Notes: a model not told the origin generated them from the letters alone. Positions 9,370-22,762 are shown, counted from the stretch's first letter. The stretch: 64,000 nt of DNA from Pseudomonas azotoformans (GCF_900103345.1 NZ_LT629702.1:930001-994000), one strand, 5' to 3'. Numbers and translations are program-made.

Positions 9370-9783
9370 ATGAATATTGGCGAACTGGCAAAACAGAGTG
9401 GGCTGGCGGCGTCGCGTATCCGGTTCTATGAGTCGCAAGGCCTGATCAGTCAGGTCGGGCGCCAGGCCAACGGTTATCGACGCTATGCACCGGAAGCACT
9501 GCAGACCCTGCAACTGATCCAGAGCGCGCAGCAGGCCGGGTTCACCTTGCAGGAGCTCAAGGCGTTGATGCCCGCGCCAGGGGAGCACAAGCGTGAGGAG
9601 CTGATCGAAGCACTGGAACGCAAGGTGATGCAGATCGAAGAAATGCAGGCGCAACTGGCCCACAGCAAGGCGCAACTACGGGGTGTGCTCGAGGCAGTGC
9701 GTGCGCAGCCGGAAGGGGTGCCGTGTTCGATGGGGCAGAAGCAGGTGCTGGCGTCGATCAAGACCGATCTACAGAGCAAGTAG
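9370..9783 (+). CDS. MerR-family transcriptional regulator
   Basis: 137 residues. N-terminal winged helix MNIGELAKQSGLAASRIRFYESQGLI (described in two parts: helix-turn-helix about 1-25, wing RQANGYRRY about 30-45), then a dimerising coiled coil (ERKVMQIEEMQAQLAHSKAQLRGVLEAV, about 80-115). The C-terminal tail has one cysteine, C118 in GVPCSMGQ. The metal-loop cysteine pairs of CueR/ZntR or SoxR are absent, so a metal sensor or iron-sulfur sensor is unlikely; a single-cysteine electrophile sensor such as NmlR/AdhR type is plausible. It probably acts on the dyad at 9335-9352. Confidence 0.88.
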   Translation: MNIGELAKQSGLAASRIRFYESQGLISQVGRQANGYRRYAPEALQTLQLIQSAQQAGFTLQELKALMPAPGEHKREELIEALERKVMQIEEMQAQLAHSKAQLRGVLEAVRAQPEGVPCSMGQKQVLASIKTDLQSK

Positions 9784-9790
9784 ATGCCAA

Positions 9791-9819
9791 TGTGGGAGGG
9801 GGCTTGCCCCCCTCCCACA
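9791..9819. repeat. Compact REP-type palindrome between convergent genes
   Basis: TGTGGGAGGGGGC-TTG-CCCCCCTCCCACA is a near-perfect 13-base-arm palindrome built from the same GTGGGAGGGGGCTTGCCCC core as the REPINs elsewhere in the window, but with no internal spacer. It lies between the stops of the MerR gene and the DUF934 gene and could terminate both. Confidence 0.7.
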
Positions 9820-9827
9820 TTTGAGGC

Positions 9828-10322
9828 TCAGCGCCGGCGGAACAACGGCAGCGGCTCATCCGTTGCCGCCTGGTACGTCACCGAGAAGTCCTTGAGGCTT
9901 TCCAGTGCTTCGTACGGGTCTTTGTCGGCGCGCAGGGCGAAGGCATCGAACCCGCAGCGGCGCAGGTAGAACAGCTGGTCGCGCAGCACGTCGCCAATCG
10001 CACGCAACTCACCCTTGTAACCGTAGCGGTCACGCAGCAGGCGCGCGTTGGAGTAGTTGCGACCGTCGGTGAAGGCCGGGAAGTTCAGGGCGATGACCTG
10101 GAAGTGCTCCACGTCATCACCGATTTCCTCGGCTTCTTCATCGGCGTCCAGCCACACGCCCAGGCCGCCGTCGCGGGCCTTGAGGGCATGGCCGTGTTCG
10201 CGCCACAGGGCCAACGGCACGATCAGGTCGTCGCAGTTGGAGATGCCGTCGAAGCTCGCGTCCTTGGGCAGCAGGTGCCAGGTTTCGTCGAGGACTTCGT
10301 TGTTCTTAATGATTCGCTGCAT
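9828..10322 (-). CDS. DUF934 protein, sulfite-reduction accessory protein
   Basis: 164 residues, start MQRIIKNNEV (10322), overlapping the 3' end of the sulfite reductase gene by 17 bases, so translation is probably coupled. DUF934 proteins are found almost only next to cysI or cysH in proteobacteria and are presumed to assist assimilatory sulfite reduction, possibly in electron delivery. No cysteine cluster or obvious cofactor motif is visible. Biochemical role is not established. Confidence 0.85.
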   Translation of the reverse strand: MQRIIKNNEVLDETWHLLPKDASFDGISNCDDLIVPLALWREHGHALKARDGGLGVWLDADEEAEEIGDDVEHFQVIALNFPAFTDGRNYSNARLLRDRYGYKGELRAIGDVLRDQLFYLRRCGFDAFALRADKDPYEALESLKDFSVTYQAATDEPLPLFRRR

Positions 10323-11964
10323 AGACGCGCTCCTTGAACAGGTCGATGCCGATGCGCTGGTAGGTGTCGATGAAACGCTCATCTTCGGTGCGCTGTTCGA
10401 TGTAGACGTCGATCAGCTTGCCGATCACCTCGGGCATGGCTTCCTGGGCGAAGGATGGGCCAAGGATCTTGCCCAGGCTCGCATCGCGGCTGGCGCTGCC
10501 ACCCAGGGACACTTGGTAGAATTCTTCGCCTTTCTTGTCCACGCCCAGGATGCCGATGTGGCCGACGTGGTGGTGACCACAGGCGTTCATGCAGCCGGAG
10601 ATGTTCAGGTCCAGCTCGCCGATGTCGAACAGGTAGTCCAGGTCGTCGAAACGGCGCTGGATCGATTCGGCGATCGGGATCGACTTGGCGTTGGCCAGGG
10701 AGCAGAAATCGCCGCCCGGGCAGCAGATGATGTCGGTCAGCAGGCCGATGTTCGGCGTGGCGAAACCGCCTTCGCGCAACTCGCCCCACAGGGTGAACAG
10801 TTGGCTCTGCTCAACGTCCGCGAGAATGATGTTCTGCTCGTGGGAGGTGCGCAGTTGGCCGAAGCTGTAGCGCTCGGCCAGGTCGGCGACGGCGTCCAGC
10901 TGCTTGTCGGTGATATCGCCCGGCGCGACGCCGGTAGGTTTCAACGACAGGGTCACCGCCACATAGCCCGGCTTCTTGTGCGCCAGGGTATTGCGCACAC
11001 GCCAGCGGGCAAAGCCTGGGTGTTCTTTGTCCAGCGCTGCGAGTTCGGCGTCCTGATTGCTCAGGGTCTTGTACTCGGGGTCGACGAAGTGTTTGGCGAC
11101 GCGGTGCACTTCGGCTTCGGTCAGGGTGGTCTGGCCGCCGCGCAGGTGTTCCATCTCGGCATCGACTTTCTGGGCGAAGACCTCAGGGGTCAGGGCCTTG
11201 ACCAGGATCTTGATCCGGGCCTTGTACTTGTTGTCGCGCCGGCCGTAGCGGTTGTAGACCCGCAGGATCGCGTCGAGGTAGCTCAACAGGTCCTGCCACG
11301 GCAGGAACTCATTGATAAAGGCGCCGACCACCGGTGTACGGCCCAGGCCGCCCCCCACCAGGACACGGAAGCCAAGCTCGCCGGCCGCGTTGTGCACCGG
11401 CTCCAGGCCGATATCGTGCACTTCGATGGCAGCGCGGTCCGAGGTCGAGCCATTGATGGCGATCTTGAACTTGCGCGGCAGGTAGGCGAATTCGGGGTGG
11501 AAGGTGGTCCACTGACGGACGATTTCACACCACGGGCGTGGGTCGATCAGCTCGTCGGCGGCCACCCCGGCGAATTGGTCGGTGGTCACGTTGCGCAGGC
11601 AGTTCCCGCTGGTCTGAATGGCGTGCATCTGCACGGTGGCCAGTTCAGCCAGGATGTCCGGCACGTCTTCCAGCGCCGGCCAGTTGAACTGCACGTTCTG
11701 GCGGGTACTGATGTGGGCGTAGCCTTTGTCGAAGTCACGGGCAATCTTGGCCATCATGCGCGTCTGGCGCGATGTCAGCTGGCCGTAGGGCACGGCCACC
11801 CGCAGCATCGGCGCAAAGCGCTGAACATAAAGGCCATTTTGCAGGCGCAGAGGGCGGAACTCTTCTTCGCTCAGTTCACCTGCCAGATAGCGTCGGGTCT
11901 GATCACGGAACTGCTTGACGCGGTCCTCGATGATGCGCTGATCGTATTCGTCGTATACGTACAT
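10306..11964 (-). CDS. cysI: Assimilatory sulfite reductase (siroheme/4Fe-4S), CysI type
   Basis: 552 residues; start MYVYDEYDQRII (11964). It reduces sulfite to sulfide with six electrons for cysteine synthesis in the cytoplasm. The cluster/siroheme cysteines are seen as CCPGGDFC (about residues 414-420) and GCMNACG (about 459-463), and the duplicated ferredoxin-like and catalytic domains of the nitrite/sulfite reductase family are complete. No flavoprotein CysJ gene is adjacent, as usual in Pseudomonas. First gene of an operon with the DUF934 gene. The 230 bases upstream are AT-rich and probably hold a CysB-controlled promoter, though I could not define a CysB site. Confidence 0.92.
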   Translation of the reverse strand: MYVYDEYDQRIIEDRVKQFRDQTRRYLAGELSEEEFRPLRLQNGLYVQRFAPMLRVAVPYGQLTSRQTRMMAKIARDFDKGYAHISTRQNVQFNWPALEDVPDILAELATVQMHAIQTSGNCLRNVTTDQFAGVAADELIDPRPWCEIVRQWTTFHPEFAYLPRKFKIAINGSTSDRAAIEVHDIGLEPVHNAAGELGFRVLVGGGLGRTPVVGAFINEFLPWQDLLSYLDAILRVYNRYGRRDNKYKARIKILVKALTPEVFAQKVDAEMEHLRGGQTTLTEAEVHRVAKHFVDPEYKTLSNQDAELAALDKEHPGFARWRVRNTLAHKKPGYVAVTLSLKPTGVAPGDITDKQLDAVADLAERYSFGQLRTSHEQNIILADVEQSQLFTLWGELREGGFATPNIGLLTDIICCPGGDFCSLANAKSIPIAESIQRRFDDLDYLFDIGELDLNISGCMNACGHHHVGHIGILGVDKKGEEFYQVSLGGSASRDASLGKILGPSFAQEAMPEVIGKLIDVYIEQRTEDERFIDTYQRIGIDLFKERVYAANH

Positions 11965-12197
11965 ATAGGTCCTGTTCTCGGCAAATCTGCGCGCACGGCC
12001 GCGCACTCCCAACGGAGCCGGCGCACGATACCAGTTTGCGTTTATGCGCAAAAGTGATGTTTGAGTATATGCAAATAACCAAATTGACTAATGAGAACCG
12101 TTATCGCCATACCCACATTTGTCATGCGGGCAATCGTCAACTTTACTGTGAGCGTGTTTAAGCGTTATCTCCTATAAAACCGACAAGAGGCGATGCG

Positions 12198-12311
12198 ATG
12201 AGCAATCCGACAAAAGCCCGTAAGCCCGACAGTACCGTGGACGCCTGGGCCATTCTGTTCCTGATCATCCTGGTGGTGGGAACCGCCGTATTCTGGGTGA
12301 GCCACCAGTAA
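12198..12311 (+). CDS. 37-residue single-pass membrane peptide
   Basis: MSNPTKARKPDS, then a transmembrane helix of about 20 residues starting at WAILFLIILVVGTAVFWV, ending SHQ. An AGAGG sits eight bases before ATG, and CTATAAA about 20 bases further upstream could be a -10. The positive N-terminal segment before the helix predicts a cytoplasmic N terminus. It lies alone between cysI (divergent) and a periplasmic binding protein gene. I do not recognise a family; the codon use and ribosome-binding site make it credible. Confidence 0.65.
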   Translation: MSNPTKARKPDSTVDAWAILFLIILVVGTAVFWVSHQ

Positions 12312-12375
12312 AGAGCCTCGATTGACTGTCGTGTTGCCACTATCATGGCGGTCACTATTCCAGGCTTGAATAACC

Positions 12376-13437
12376 ATGTCGAAGGTGCTGATTACGTGTG
12401 TGTGGTTGCTGGGCTCGGCGTACGGGGCATTCGCCCATGCCACGTCGGTGGTGTTTCTCAACCCGGGCATGTCGACGGAAACCTTCTGGGTCAGCTACGC
12501 GCAATTCATGCAGGCCGGGGCCAAGGACCTCGGGCTGCATCTGCGTGTGCGCTATTCAGAGCGCGACGCCGATAACACGCTGAGGCAGGCTCGTGAGGCG
12601 CTGCATGGCAGCGAGCGGCCGGATTACCTGGTACTGGTGAACGAGCAATACGTCGCGCCGCAGATCCTGCGCATGGCCCAGGGCAGCGGCGTGAAGCTGC
12701 TGATGGTGAACAACGCGCTGACCGCCGACCAGGTGCAGTTGCTGGGCAAGGGTGTTGACTGGCTTGGCAGCCTGGTGGCCAACGACGAGCAGGCCGGCTA
12801 CCTGATGCTCAGCGACTTGCTGCGCCAGCATGGCCCGGTAGCCCCGGGTGCATTCATCGACCTGCTGGCGTTCTCCGGCACCAAGACCACCCCGGCTGCG
12901 CAGTTGCGTGAACAGGGCCTGCGCCGGGCCTTGGCCGAACACCCCGAGGTGCGCCTGCGCCAGTTGGTCTATGGCGAATGGAGCCGCCAGCGCGCCTACG
13001 AACAAGCCACGCTGCTGTTCAAACGCTACCCGCAGGCTGCGTTGGTGTGGTCGGCCAACGATGAGATGGCGCTGGGGGCCATGCAGGCATTGCAGGACAG
13101 CGGGCGTGTGCCGGGCAAGGATGCGTTGTTCGGTGCGGCGAACAGCTCGCCGGATATCCTGCGGGCACGGCTTGACGGTCGCTTGAGTACGCTGGTCGCG
13201 GGGCATTTCACCCTGGGCGGTTGGGCGATGGTACTGATCAACGATGATGCCAAAGGCGTGGATATCGACGCCCATGGTGGGCGTGACCGGCAGGAGGCGT
13301 TATTCCAACTGATCGATACGACCCAGGCGCAACGCCTGCTCGGCCCCATGGCGCCGGTGGATTTCCGCGCACTGTCAGCCGTCGGCAAGCCGGCGTCCTA
13401 CCGATACCCCTTCAGCCTGCAACTGCTGCTGCGCTAG
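12376..13437 (+). CDS. Periplasmic type 1 substrate-binding protein, orphan
   Basis: 353 residues with a signal peptide (about 1-22, MSKVLITCVWLLGSAYGAFA, cleavage near AFA-HA). The mature part has the two-lobed type 1 periplasmic-binding fold like sugar-binding proteins: SVVFLNPG start, LVNEQYVAPQIL, LVANDEQAGYL, then LVWSANDEMALGAMQAL, which is the usual ANDxMAxGA ligand-hinge motif. No permease, ATPase or sensor kinase gene is adjacent, so it may serve a transporter or receptor encoded elsewhere. Ligand unknown. Confidence 0.85.
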   Translation: MSKVLITCVWLLGSAYGAFAHATSVVFLNPGMSTETFWVSYAQFMQAGAKDLGLHLRVRYSERDADNTLRQAREALHGSERPDYLVLVNEQYVAPQILRMAQGSGVKLLMVNNALTADQVQLLGKGVDWLGSLVANDEQAGYLMLSDLLRQHGPVAPGAFIDLLAFSGTKTTPAAQLREQGLRRALAEHPEVRLRQLVYGEWSRQRAYEQATLLFKRYPQAALVWSANDEMALGAMQALQDSGRVPGKDALFGAANSSPDILRARLDGRLSTLVAGHFTLGGWAMVLINDDAKGVDIDAHGGRDRQEALFQLIDTTQAQRLLGPMAPVDFRALSAVGKPASYRYPFSLQLLLR

Positions 13438-13652
13438 ACGCCCGCCAGGTGCAGCACCAGCTTGACGATGCCGAACAGCGTCAACGCAAACACTGCCGTG
13501 AACAGAATGCCCAGCACCACAAAATGGCTGGGCTTGCCGTGGGTGAAGTCGCGGGCGCGGTTCTTGCCGCTCTGCACGCCAAATGCGGCCGCCACCACGC
13601 TGTGCAGCATCTGCCAGAAGGTAGGGGGCTTGTTGTTGACTGGATCGTCCAT
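13434..13652 (-). CDS. DUF2970 small membrane protein
   Basis: 72 residues: soluble start MDDPVNNKPPTFWQMLHSVVAAAFGVQS, listed here in outline, then one transmembrane helix (about 46-68, FVVLGILFTAVFALTLFGIV). The TFWQMLHSVVAAAFGVQ segment is the DUF2970 signature. Function unknown. Its end overlaps the end of the convergent periplasmic-binding-protein gene by 4 bases. It lies downstream of metH, separated by a large palindrome. Confidence 0.85.
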   Translation of the reverse strand: MDDPVNNKPPTFWQMLHSVVAAAFGVQSGKNRARDFTHGKPSHFVVLGILFTAVFALTLFGIVKLVLHLAGV

Positions 13653-13710
13653 ACATCCCTCGACACAAGGTGTGTGAGGGAGAGCATAGCCGACGATTTT
13701 TCAATCTGTA

Positions 13711-13836
13711 GTGAGCGGGCTTGCCCCGCGCTGGGTGGCGAAGCCGCCCCAAATCAGCTGCCGCATTCTGCCTGACAGAATGCGGCGTTGTTTATTGGGG
13801 CGGCTACGCCACCCAGCGCGGGGCAAGCCCGCTCAC
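13711..13836. repeat. 126-base near-perfect cruciform-forming repeat with an internal hairpin
   Basis: Two 40-base arms (13711-13750 and 13797-13836), starting GTGAGCGGGCTTGCCCCGCG and matching as reverse complements at 39 of 40 positions, surround a second perfect hairpin CCGCATTCTG-5-CAGAATGCGG (13761-13785). The outer arms are of REP type but unlike the other REP families in this window. It lies downstream of metH and could end its transcript. Confidence 0.85.
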
Positions 13837-13866
13837 CACATAAGCCAACGCCCGCAGATGGGCCGA

Positions 13867-17577
<3,711 letters not shown>

Positions 17578-17742
17578 GGGACTACTCTGGTCAGGCATTA
17601 CGGAGGGCGTGGATCATAACAAACCTGCGTGGTTTTGCAGCATGCCCGGCTTTTAGATGAATATCGCTCATGTTGCAGGGGCGTATGGCCCGGTAGAATC
17701 ACCGACAATTTCCAGCGCACGCATTGAATCGGGACCGGATAC

Positions 17743-20034
17743 ATGTCACTTCGCCTCATCACCAGCGCCGTCCTGGCACTGGTTGCCTGTATCGCCCAGG
17801 CCGACGGAGTCGCCCCAGCGATTTCCTACACGCGCGATATCCAACCGATCTTCACCGAGAAATGTGTGGCCTGCCACGCCTGCTACGACTCCGCCTGCCA
17901 GCTCAACTTGGGCAGTGCCGAGGGCGCGGCACGCGGTGCCAGCAAAGTACCGGTCTACGATGGCGAGCGCAGCCAGGCCACGCCGACCACCCGCTTGTTC
18001 TATGACGCCTTTGGCAAACAGGCCTGGCAGCAGAAGGGCTTCTATTCAGTGCTGGACGCCCAGGGCAGCCAGGCCGCGCTGATGGCGCGCATGTTGGAGC
18101 TGGGCCATAACGCGCCGCTGCAACCCAACGCCAAGCTGCCCGAGGACATCGTGCTGGGCCTGAACCGCGAAAACATGTGCGCCATGCCCGGCGAGTTCAA
18201 TGCCTACGCCGGTGCGCACCCCAAGGAAGGCATGCCGCTGGCGGTCACCGGCCTTACCGACCAGCAATACCAGACCCTGCAACGCTGGCTCGCCTCCGGC
18301 GCGCCGATTGATGAACAAGGCCTGGCGCCCAGCGCGAAAGAAGCCCTGCAAGTGCAGCAGTGGGAAAACCTGTTCAACCAGCCCGGCGCCCGCGAAAGCC
18401 TGGTGGCGCGCTGGTTGTTCGAGCATTTGTTCCTTGCCCACATCTATTTCGAGAATGGCGAGTCGGGGCATTTCTTCCAGTGGGTGCGTTCGCGCACGCC
18501 GAGTGGCCAGCCGATTGACCTGATCGCCACGCGCCGCCCCAATGATGACCCCGGCACCCGTGTGTATTACCGCCTGTGGCCGGTGCAGGGCGTGATCGTG
18601 CATAAAACCCACATCACGTACCCGTTCAGTGCCGAGAAGATGGCACGCATCAAAGAGCTGTTCTACGCCGGCAACTGGCAGGTCAACGCATTGCCGGGCT
18701 ATGGTCCGGGCCGCCGTGCCAACCCTTTTGAAACCTTCGAGGCCATCCCGGCCAAGGCGCGTTACCAGTTCATGCTGGATAACGCCGAGTACTTCGTACG
18801 TACCTTTATCCGTGGGCCGGTGTGCCGTGGGCAGATCGCCACGGATGTGATCCGCGACAATTTCTGGACGCTGTTCCAGGACCCGGACCACGACCTGTAC
18901 ATCACCGATGCACGTTATCGCGGCCAGGCCACGCCGCTGCTGGCCATGCCGGGGCAGAACGATGACGTGGGCAGCGTGCTCAGCCTGTGGCTGGCCTACC
19001 GCGATAAACGCAACGAATACGAAGCCCTGCGCCGTGACAGCTACGCTGACCTGCCGCCGCCAAGCTGGTCGAGCCTGTGGGCGGGCAATGACAATGCCTT
19101 GCTGAGCATCTTCCGTCACTTCGACAGCGCATCGGTCAGCAAAGGCCTGATCGGTGAAGTGCCGCAGACGATGTGGCTGTTCGATTATCCACTGCTGGAG
19201 CGCACCTATTACCAACTGGCGGTGAATTTCGACGTGTTCGGCAATGTGTCGCACCAGGCCCAGACCCGGCTGTACTTCGACCTGATTCGCAATGGTGCCG
19301 AGCAGAACTTCCTGCGTCTGATGCCAGCCGATTCGCGCGATGATTTCCTCGACGATTGGTACCAGAACAGCGGCAAACTCAAGCTGTGGCTGGATTACGA
19401 GGCCATTGATGACGACAAACCCACCGGCCTGCACCTGAACGAAAAGGATCCGAAGCGCGACTTTGCCAACCAGTTGCTCACCCGTTACGGCGATTTGAAT
19501 GCCAGCCCGGACCCGATCAACCGTTGCAGCGGCGCCTATTGCTCCCGCGATGGGATCGACCCGGCCTTGCAGGATGCGGAGCAGGCACTGAGCCGCTTGA
19601 CCTCACGCCCGGCTGCGGGGCTCAAGGTGATTGATCAATTGCCTGAAGCGACGATGCTGCGGGTGGAAACTGCCAGCGGCAAGCGTGTGGTCTATAGCCT
19701 GCTGCGCAATCGTGCCCACAGTAATGTTGCGTTTTTGCTGGGGGAGGCTTATCGCTACCAGCCGGGGCTGGATACGCTGACGATTTATCCGGGCGTGCTG
19801 AGCAGCTACCCGAATTTCATGTTCAATATTCCGGCCCAGCAAGTGCCTGAGTTCGTGGCGGAAATGGAGCAGGCCAAGGATGCCAAGGGTTTCGAGAAGA
19901 TTGTGGATCGGTGGGGGGTGCGGCGCAGTCATCCGCTGTTCTGGCAGTATTTCCATGATTTGTCGCAGTACATTCGTGAGACTACGCCGGTGGAGGAAGG
20001 GGTGTTGGACATGAATCGGTATGAGAATTTGTGA
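17743..20034 (+). CDS. cti: Periplasmic fatty acid cis/trans isomerase
   Basis: 763 residues with signal peptide (about 1-20, cleavage near AQA-DG). It isomerises cis double bonds in membrane phospholipid acyl chains to trans, making the membrane rigid under solvent or heat stress. A c-type heme motif CVACH (C41, C44, H45) is present in CVACHACYDSACQ, as known for Cti. The long C-terminal part is family-specific, including YPNFMFNIP. Alone in its transcript, divergent from metH across 165 bases. Such genes are usually constitutive, with activity set by membrane state. Confidence 0.95.
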   Translation: MSLRLITSAVLALVACIAQADGVAPAISYTRDIQPIFTEKCVACHACYDSACQLNLGSAEGAARGASKVPVYDGERSQATPTTRLFYDAFGKQAWQQKGFYSVLDAQGSQAALMARMLELGHNAPLQPNAKLPEDIVLGLNRENMCAMPGEFNAYAGAHPKEGMPLAVTGLTDQQYQTLQRWLASGAPIDEQGLAPSAKEALQVQQWENLFNQPGARESLVARWLFEHLFLAHIYFENGESGHFFQWVRSRTPSGQPIDLIATRRPNDDPGTRVYYRLWPVQGVIVHKTHITYPFSAEKMARIKELFYAGNWQVNALPGYGPGRRANPFETFEAIPAKARYQFMLDNAEYFVRTFIRGPVCRGQIATDVIRDNFWTLFQDPDHDLYITDARYRGQATPLLAMPGQNDDVGSVLSLWLAYRDKRNEYEALRRDSYADLPPPSWSSLWAGNDNALLSIFRHFDSASVSKGLIGEVPQTMWLFDYPLLERTYYQLAVNFDVFGNVSHQAQTRLYFDLIRNGAEQNFLRLMPADSRDDFLDDWYQNSGKLKLWLDYEAIDDDKPTGLHLNEKDPKRDFANQLLTRYGDLNASPDPINRCSGAYCSRDGIDPALQDAEQALSRLTSRPAAGLKVIDQLPEATMLRVETASGKRVVYSLLRNRAHSNVAFLLGEAYRYQPGLDTLTIYPGVLSSYPNFMFNIPAQQVPEFVAEMEQAKDAKGFEKIVDRWGVRRSHPLFWQYFHDLSQYIRETTPVEEGVLDMNRYENL

Positions 20035-20243
20035 GGTTTTTTGTTGGGGTGGGCATATCCGTTGTTTGGGTAACGGCGGCTTATGGTTCCGCCCTTACGG
20101 CGGCTAACCCGGCGTCCTGCCGGGTTACCCACGGATTCAAGCCTGCGTTCGGCCAGCGTGTTTGACGGGGCGATCCCAGATCAAAAGCAAGAGCGCGGCG
20201 GCCTTAGAGCCGACCGGATTGTATGGCCGGTACTGGGTCAAAG

Positions 20244-20333
20244 TGTGGGAGGGGGCTTGCCCCCCGATGGCAGTGGGTCAGTCACTGATGAGTTGGCTGA
20301 CACACCGCCATCGGGGGCAAGCCCCCTCCCACA
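20244..20333. repeat. REPIN inside element copy A
   Basis: Inverted pair TGTGGGAGGGGGCTTGCCCC... and its reverse complement about 50 bases apart, each followed inward by GATGGC/GCCATC. This is the typical REP doublet arrangement of fluorescent pseudomonads, which RAYT transposases elsewhere in the genome are known to mobilise. Nested within the larger element. Confidence 0.85.
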
Positions 20334-20367
20334 GTTTGATCTTCATGTATCAGTTGAAGGGTGGTTT

Positions 20368-20418
<51 letters not shown>

Positions 20419-20700
20419 TTTGATTTTGATCTAAGGCGGCCCCCCAAATCACTGTCGGATTACGGGCATGCCGAGCCTAGGCGAGGTACCGAGTGTTGGG
20501 GCAAGAGCGCTTTGGTTACTTTCGACTGGGCCGGCATTCCGGCTTTTCGAAAGTGAGCCGCCGTAAGGGCGGAACCAATAGCCGCCGTTACCCAAATAAC
20601 GGATATGTACACCGTCCCCGCAAAAAAACCTATCCCGACAAAAACACTAGGACTTTGTACCTACGTAATATTTTGGCGTAAACTGCCGGCAAGCCTGTGA

Positions 20701-21294
<594 letters not shown>

Positions 21295-21315
21295 GTAAGG
21301 CGTTCACTGCGGACA

Positions 21316-21350
21316 GAAAAAACGGCGCCCCGTGAGCGCCGTTTTTTTTT
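21316..21350 (+). terminator. Rho-independent terminator after nfuA
   Basis: Stem AACGGCGC / GCGCCGTT with a 7-base loop, preceded by A residues and followed by ten T residues, 22 bases after the nfuA stop. The A-run makes it usable in both directions, so it can also end the convergent cobM operon. Confidence 0.95.
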
Positions 21351-21398
21351 GCTTAAAAATTATAAGTTTATGATATTTATTTAACGCTGAAGATTAAC

Positions 21399-21498
21399 TG
21401 TAGGAGCTGGCTTGCCAGCGAAAAGCGTGAGCGCGCCGCGGTTTTTCTGGTTTCTCGCGTCATCGTTGACGACCTTCGCTGGCAAGCCAGCTTCTACA
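21399..21498. repeat. REP doublet of the TGTAGGAGC class
   Basis: Arms beginning TGTAGGAGCTGGCTTGCCAG and the near-exact reverse complement about 50 bases apart (one mismatch, GAGC versus GAAGC side). A different REP class from the one nested in the composite elements. Sits between the convergent nfuA and cobM. Confidence 0.85.
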
Positions 21499-21553
21499 GA
21501 ATGTATTTATTGAATTAAATCATCGTCTTATTGGCTTTTTGTGAAGTTTATTA

Positions 21554-22300
21554 TCAAGGTCGATAAAGGTGCGCATGCCCCGCTCGATACAACGATGACT
21601 CACTGAAACTGTCACTCGCCAACACTCGACCCACCACAATCAGCGCCGTGCGCCGGAACCCTTTGGCGACCACTTTCCCGACAATGTCACTGAGAGTGCC
21701 GACCGCCCAATCCTGATCCGGCCACGTCGCCCGGTGCACCACGGCAATCGGACAGTCCGCCCCATAGTGCGGCAGCAGTTCGGCGACGATCTTGTCCAGG
21801 TGGTTGACCCCCAGGTGAATCGCCATGGTGGTGCCATGTCGTGCCAGGCTGTCGAAGTCCTCACCGGCCGGCATGCTGGTTTTATCCGCGTAGCGGGTCA
21901 GGATCACGCTTTGGGCGATGTCGGGCAGGGTCAGCTCGGTTTCCAGCAACGCCGCGCAAGCGGCCACCGCCGTGACGCCAGGAATGATCTGGAATGGGAT
22001 ACCCAATTCGCGCAAATGGCGGATCTGTTCGCCAATCGCGCCATACAGGCTGGGGTCGCCGGAATGCACGCGCGCCACATCCTGGCCCTTGGCATGGGCG
22101 GCCTTGATCAGGTCGATGATCTGTTCCAAGTGCAGTTGCGCACTGTTGACCAGCGTTTCTGCCTGATGACCTTCCAGTACCGCCGCCGGCACCAGCGAGC
22201 CGGCATAGATGATCACTGGGCAACTGCGGATCAGCCGCTGGCCCTTGACGGTGATCAATTCCGGGTCGCCGGGGCCTGCGCCGATGAAGTAAACGGTCAT
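21554..22300 (-). CDS. cobM: Precorrin-4 C11-methyltransferase
   Basis: 248 residues, start MTVYFIGAGPGDPELIT (22300). Transfers a methyl from SAM to C-11 of precorrin-4 in aerobic cobalamin synthesis. The SAM-uroporphyrinogen methyltransferase family signature GAGPGDPELIT and the later GDPSLYGAIGEQ and PGVTAVAACAA segments are present, and SLVP plus the overall length fit CobM/CbiF. Last gene of the leftward cbtB-cbtA-cobE-cobM operon, 69 bases after cobE. Confidence 0.95.
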   Translation of the reverse strand: MTVYFIGAGPGDPELITVKGQRLIRSCPVIIYAGSLVPAAVLEGHQAETLVNSAQLHLEQIIDLIKAAHAKGQDVARVHSGDPSLYGAIGEQIRHLRELGIPFQIIPGVTAVAACAALLETELTLPDIAQSVILTRYADKTSMPAGEDFDSLARHGTTMAIHLGVNHLDKIVAELLPHYGADCPIAVVHRATWPDQDWAVGTLSDIVGKVVAKGFRRTALIVVGRVLASDSFSESSLYRAGHAHLYRP

Positions 22301-22369
22301 GGGGAATCCTGATGAAAAACGGGCGAGCATGAAATCTGCTCATGATCGAAAGCGGCGATTATCGGGTTT

Positions 22370-22762
22370 TCAGCCAGCGCACGCCAATGCAAAGGTGGCC
22401 TGGGCGGTTTTCTGGCGGGTGATCAGCAGGCGCGCAGGGGCGTTGGCGAGGTCTTCGGCCAGGGCCAGGGCGGCGCTTTCGGCGATGCCGTAACAGCCGG
22501 TGTGGGCAAAAGCCACGTCCGATTGATGGCTCAAGCGGTCTGCATAAATCGCCAGTTGTTCAGCGTTGAAGCACTGCAACGGCAGATTCAGCAGCGCGGC
22601 CAAGGCCAGCAGCCCGGGTTCTTCCTGTTTGTGATCGATGCTGGCCAGCGCGCTGACGCGGTGGCGCTCGATACCGCCCTCGATGAGGGCAGCATCAAAC
22701 AGGGCCAGCAGGGTGTGAACATCACAACCCCGCTGGCAGCCCATGCCTACTACCAGTTTCAC
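22370..22762 (-). CDS. cobE: Cobalamin biosynthesis protein CobE (CbiG C-terminal domain type)
   Basis: 130 residues, corresponding to the C-terminal domain of CbiG. Seen: VVGMGCQRGC at the start and the SALASIDHKQEEPGLLALA segment (A-S-I-D-K-x-E-x-G pattern), both family hallmarks. In aerobic producers CobE accompanies the corrin ring-contraction steps; its exact catalytic role is not settled. The first codons overlap the cbtA stop by 4 bases, so translation is coupled. Confidence 0.9.
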   Translation of the reverse strand: MKLVVGMGCQRGCDVHTLLALFDAALIEGGIERHRVSALASIDHKQEEPGLLALAALLNLPLQCFNAEQLAIYADRLSHQSDVAFAHTGCYGIAESAALALAEDLANAPARLLITRQKTAQATFALACAG

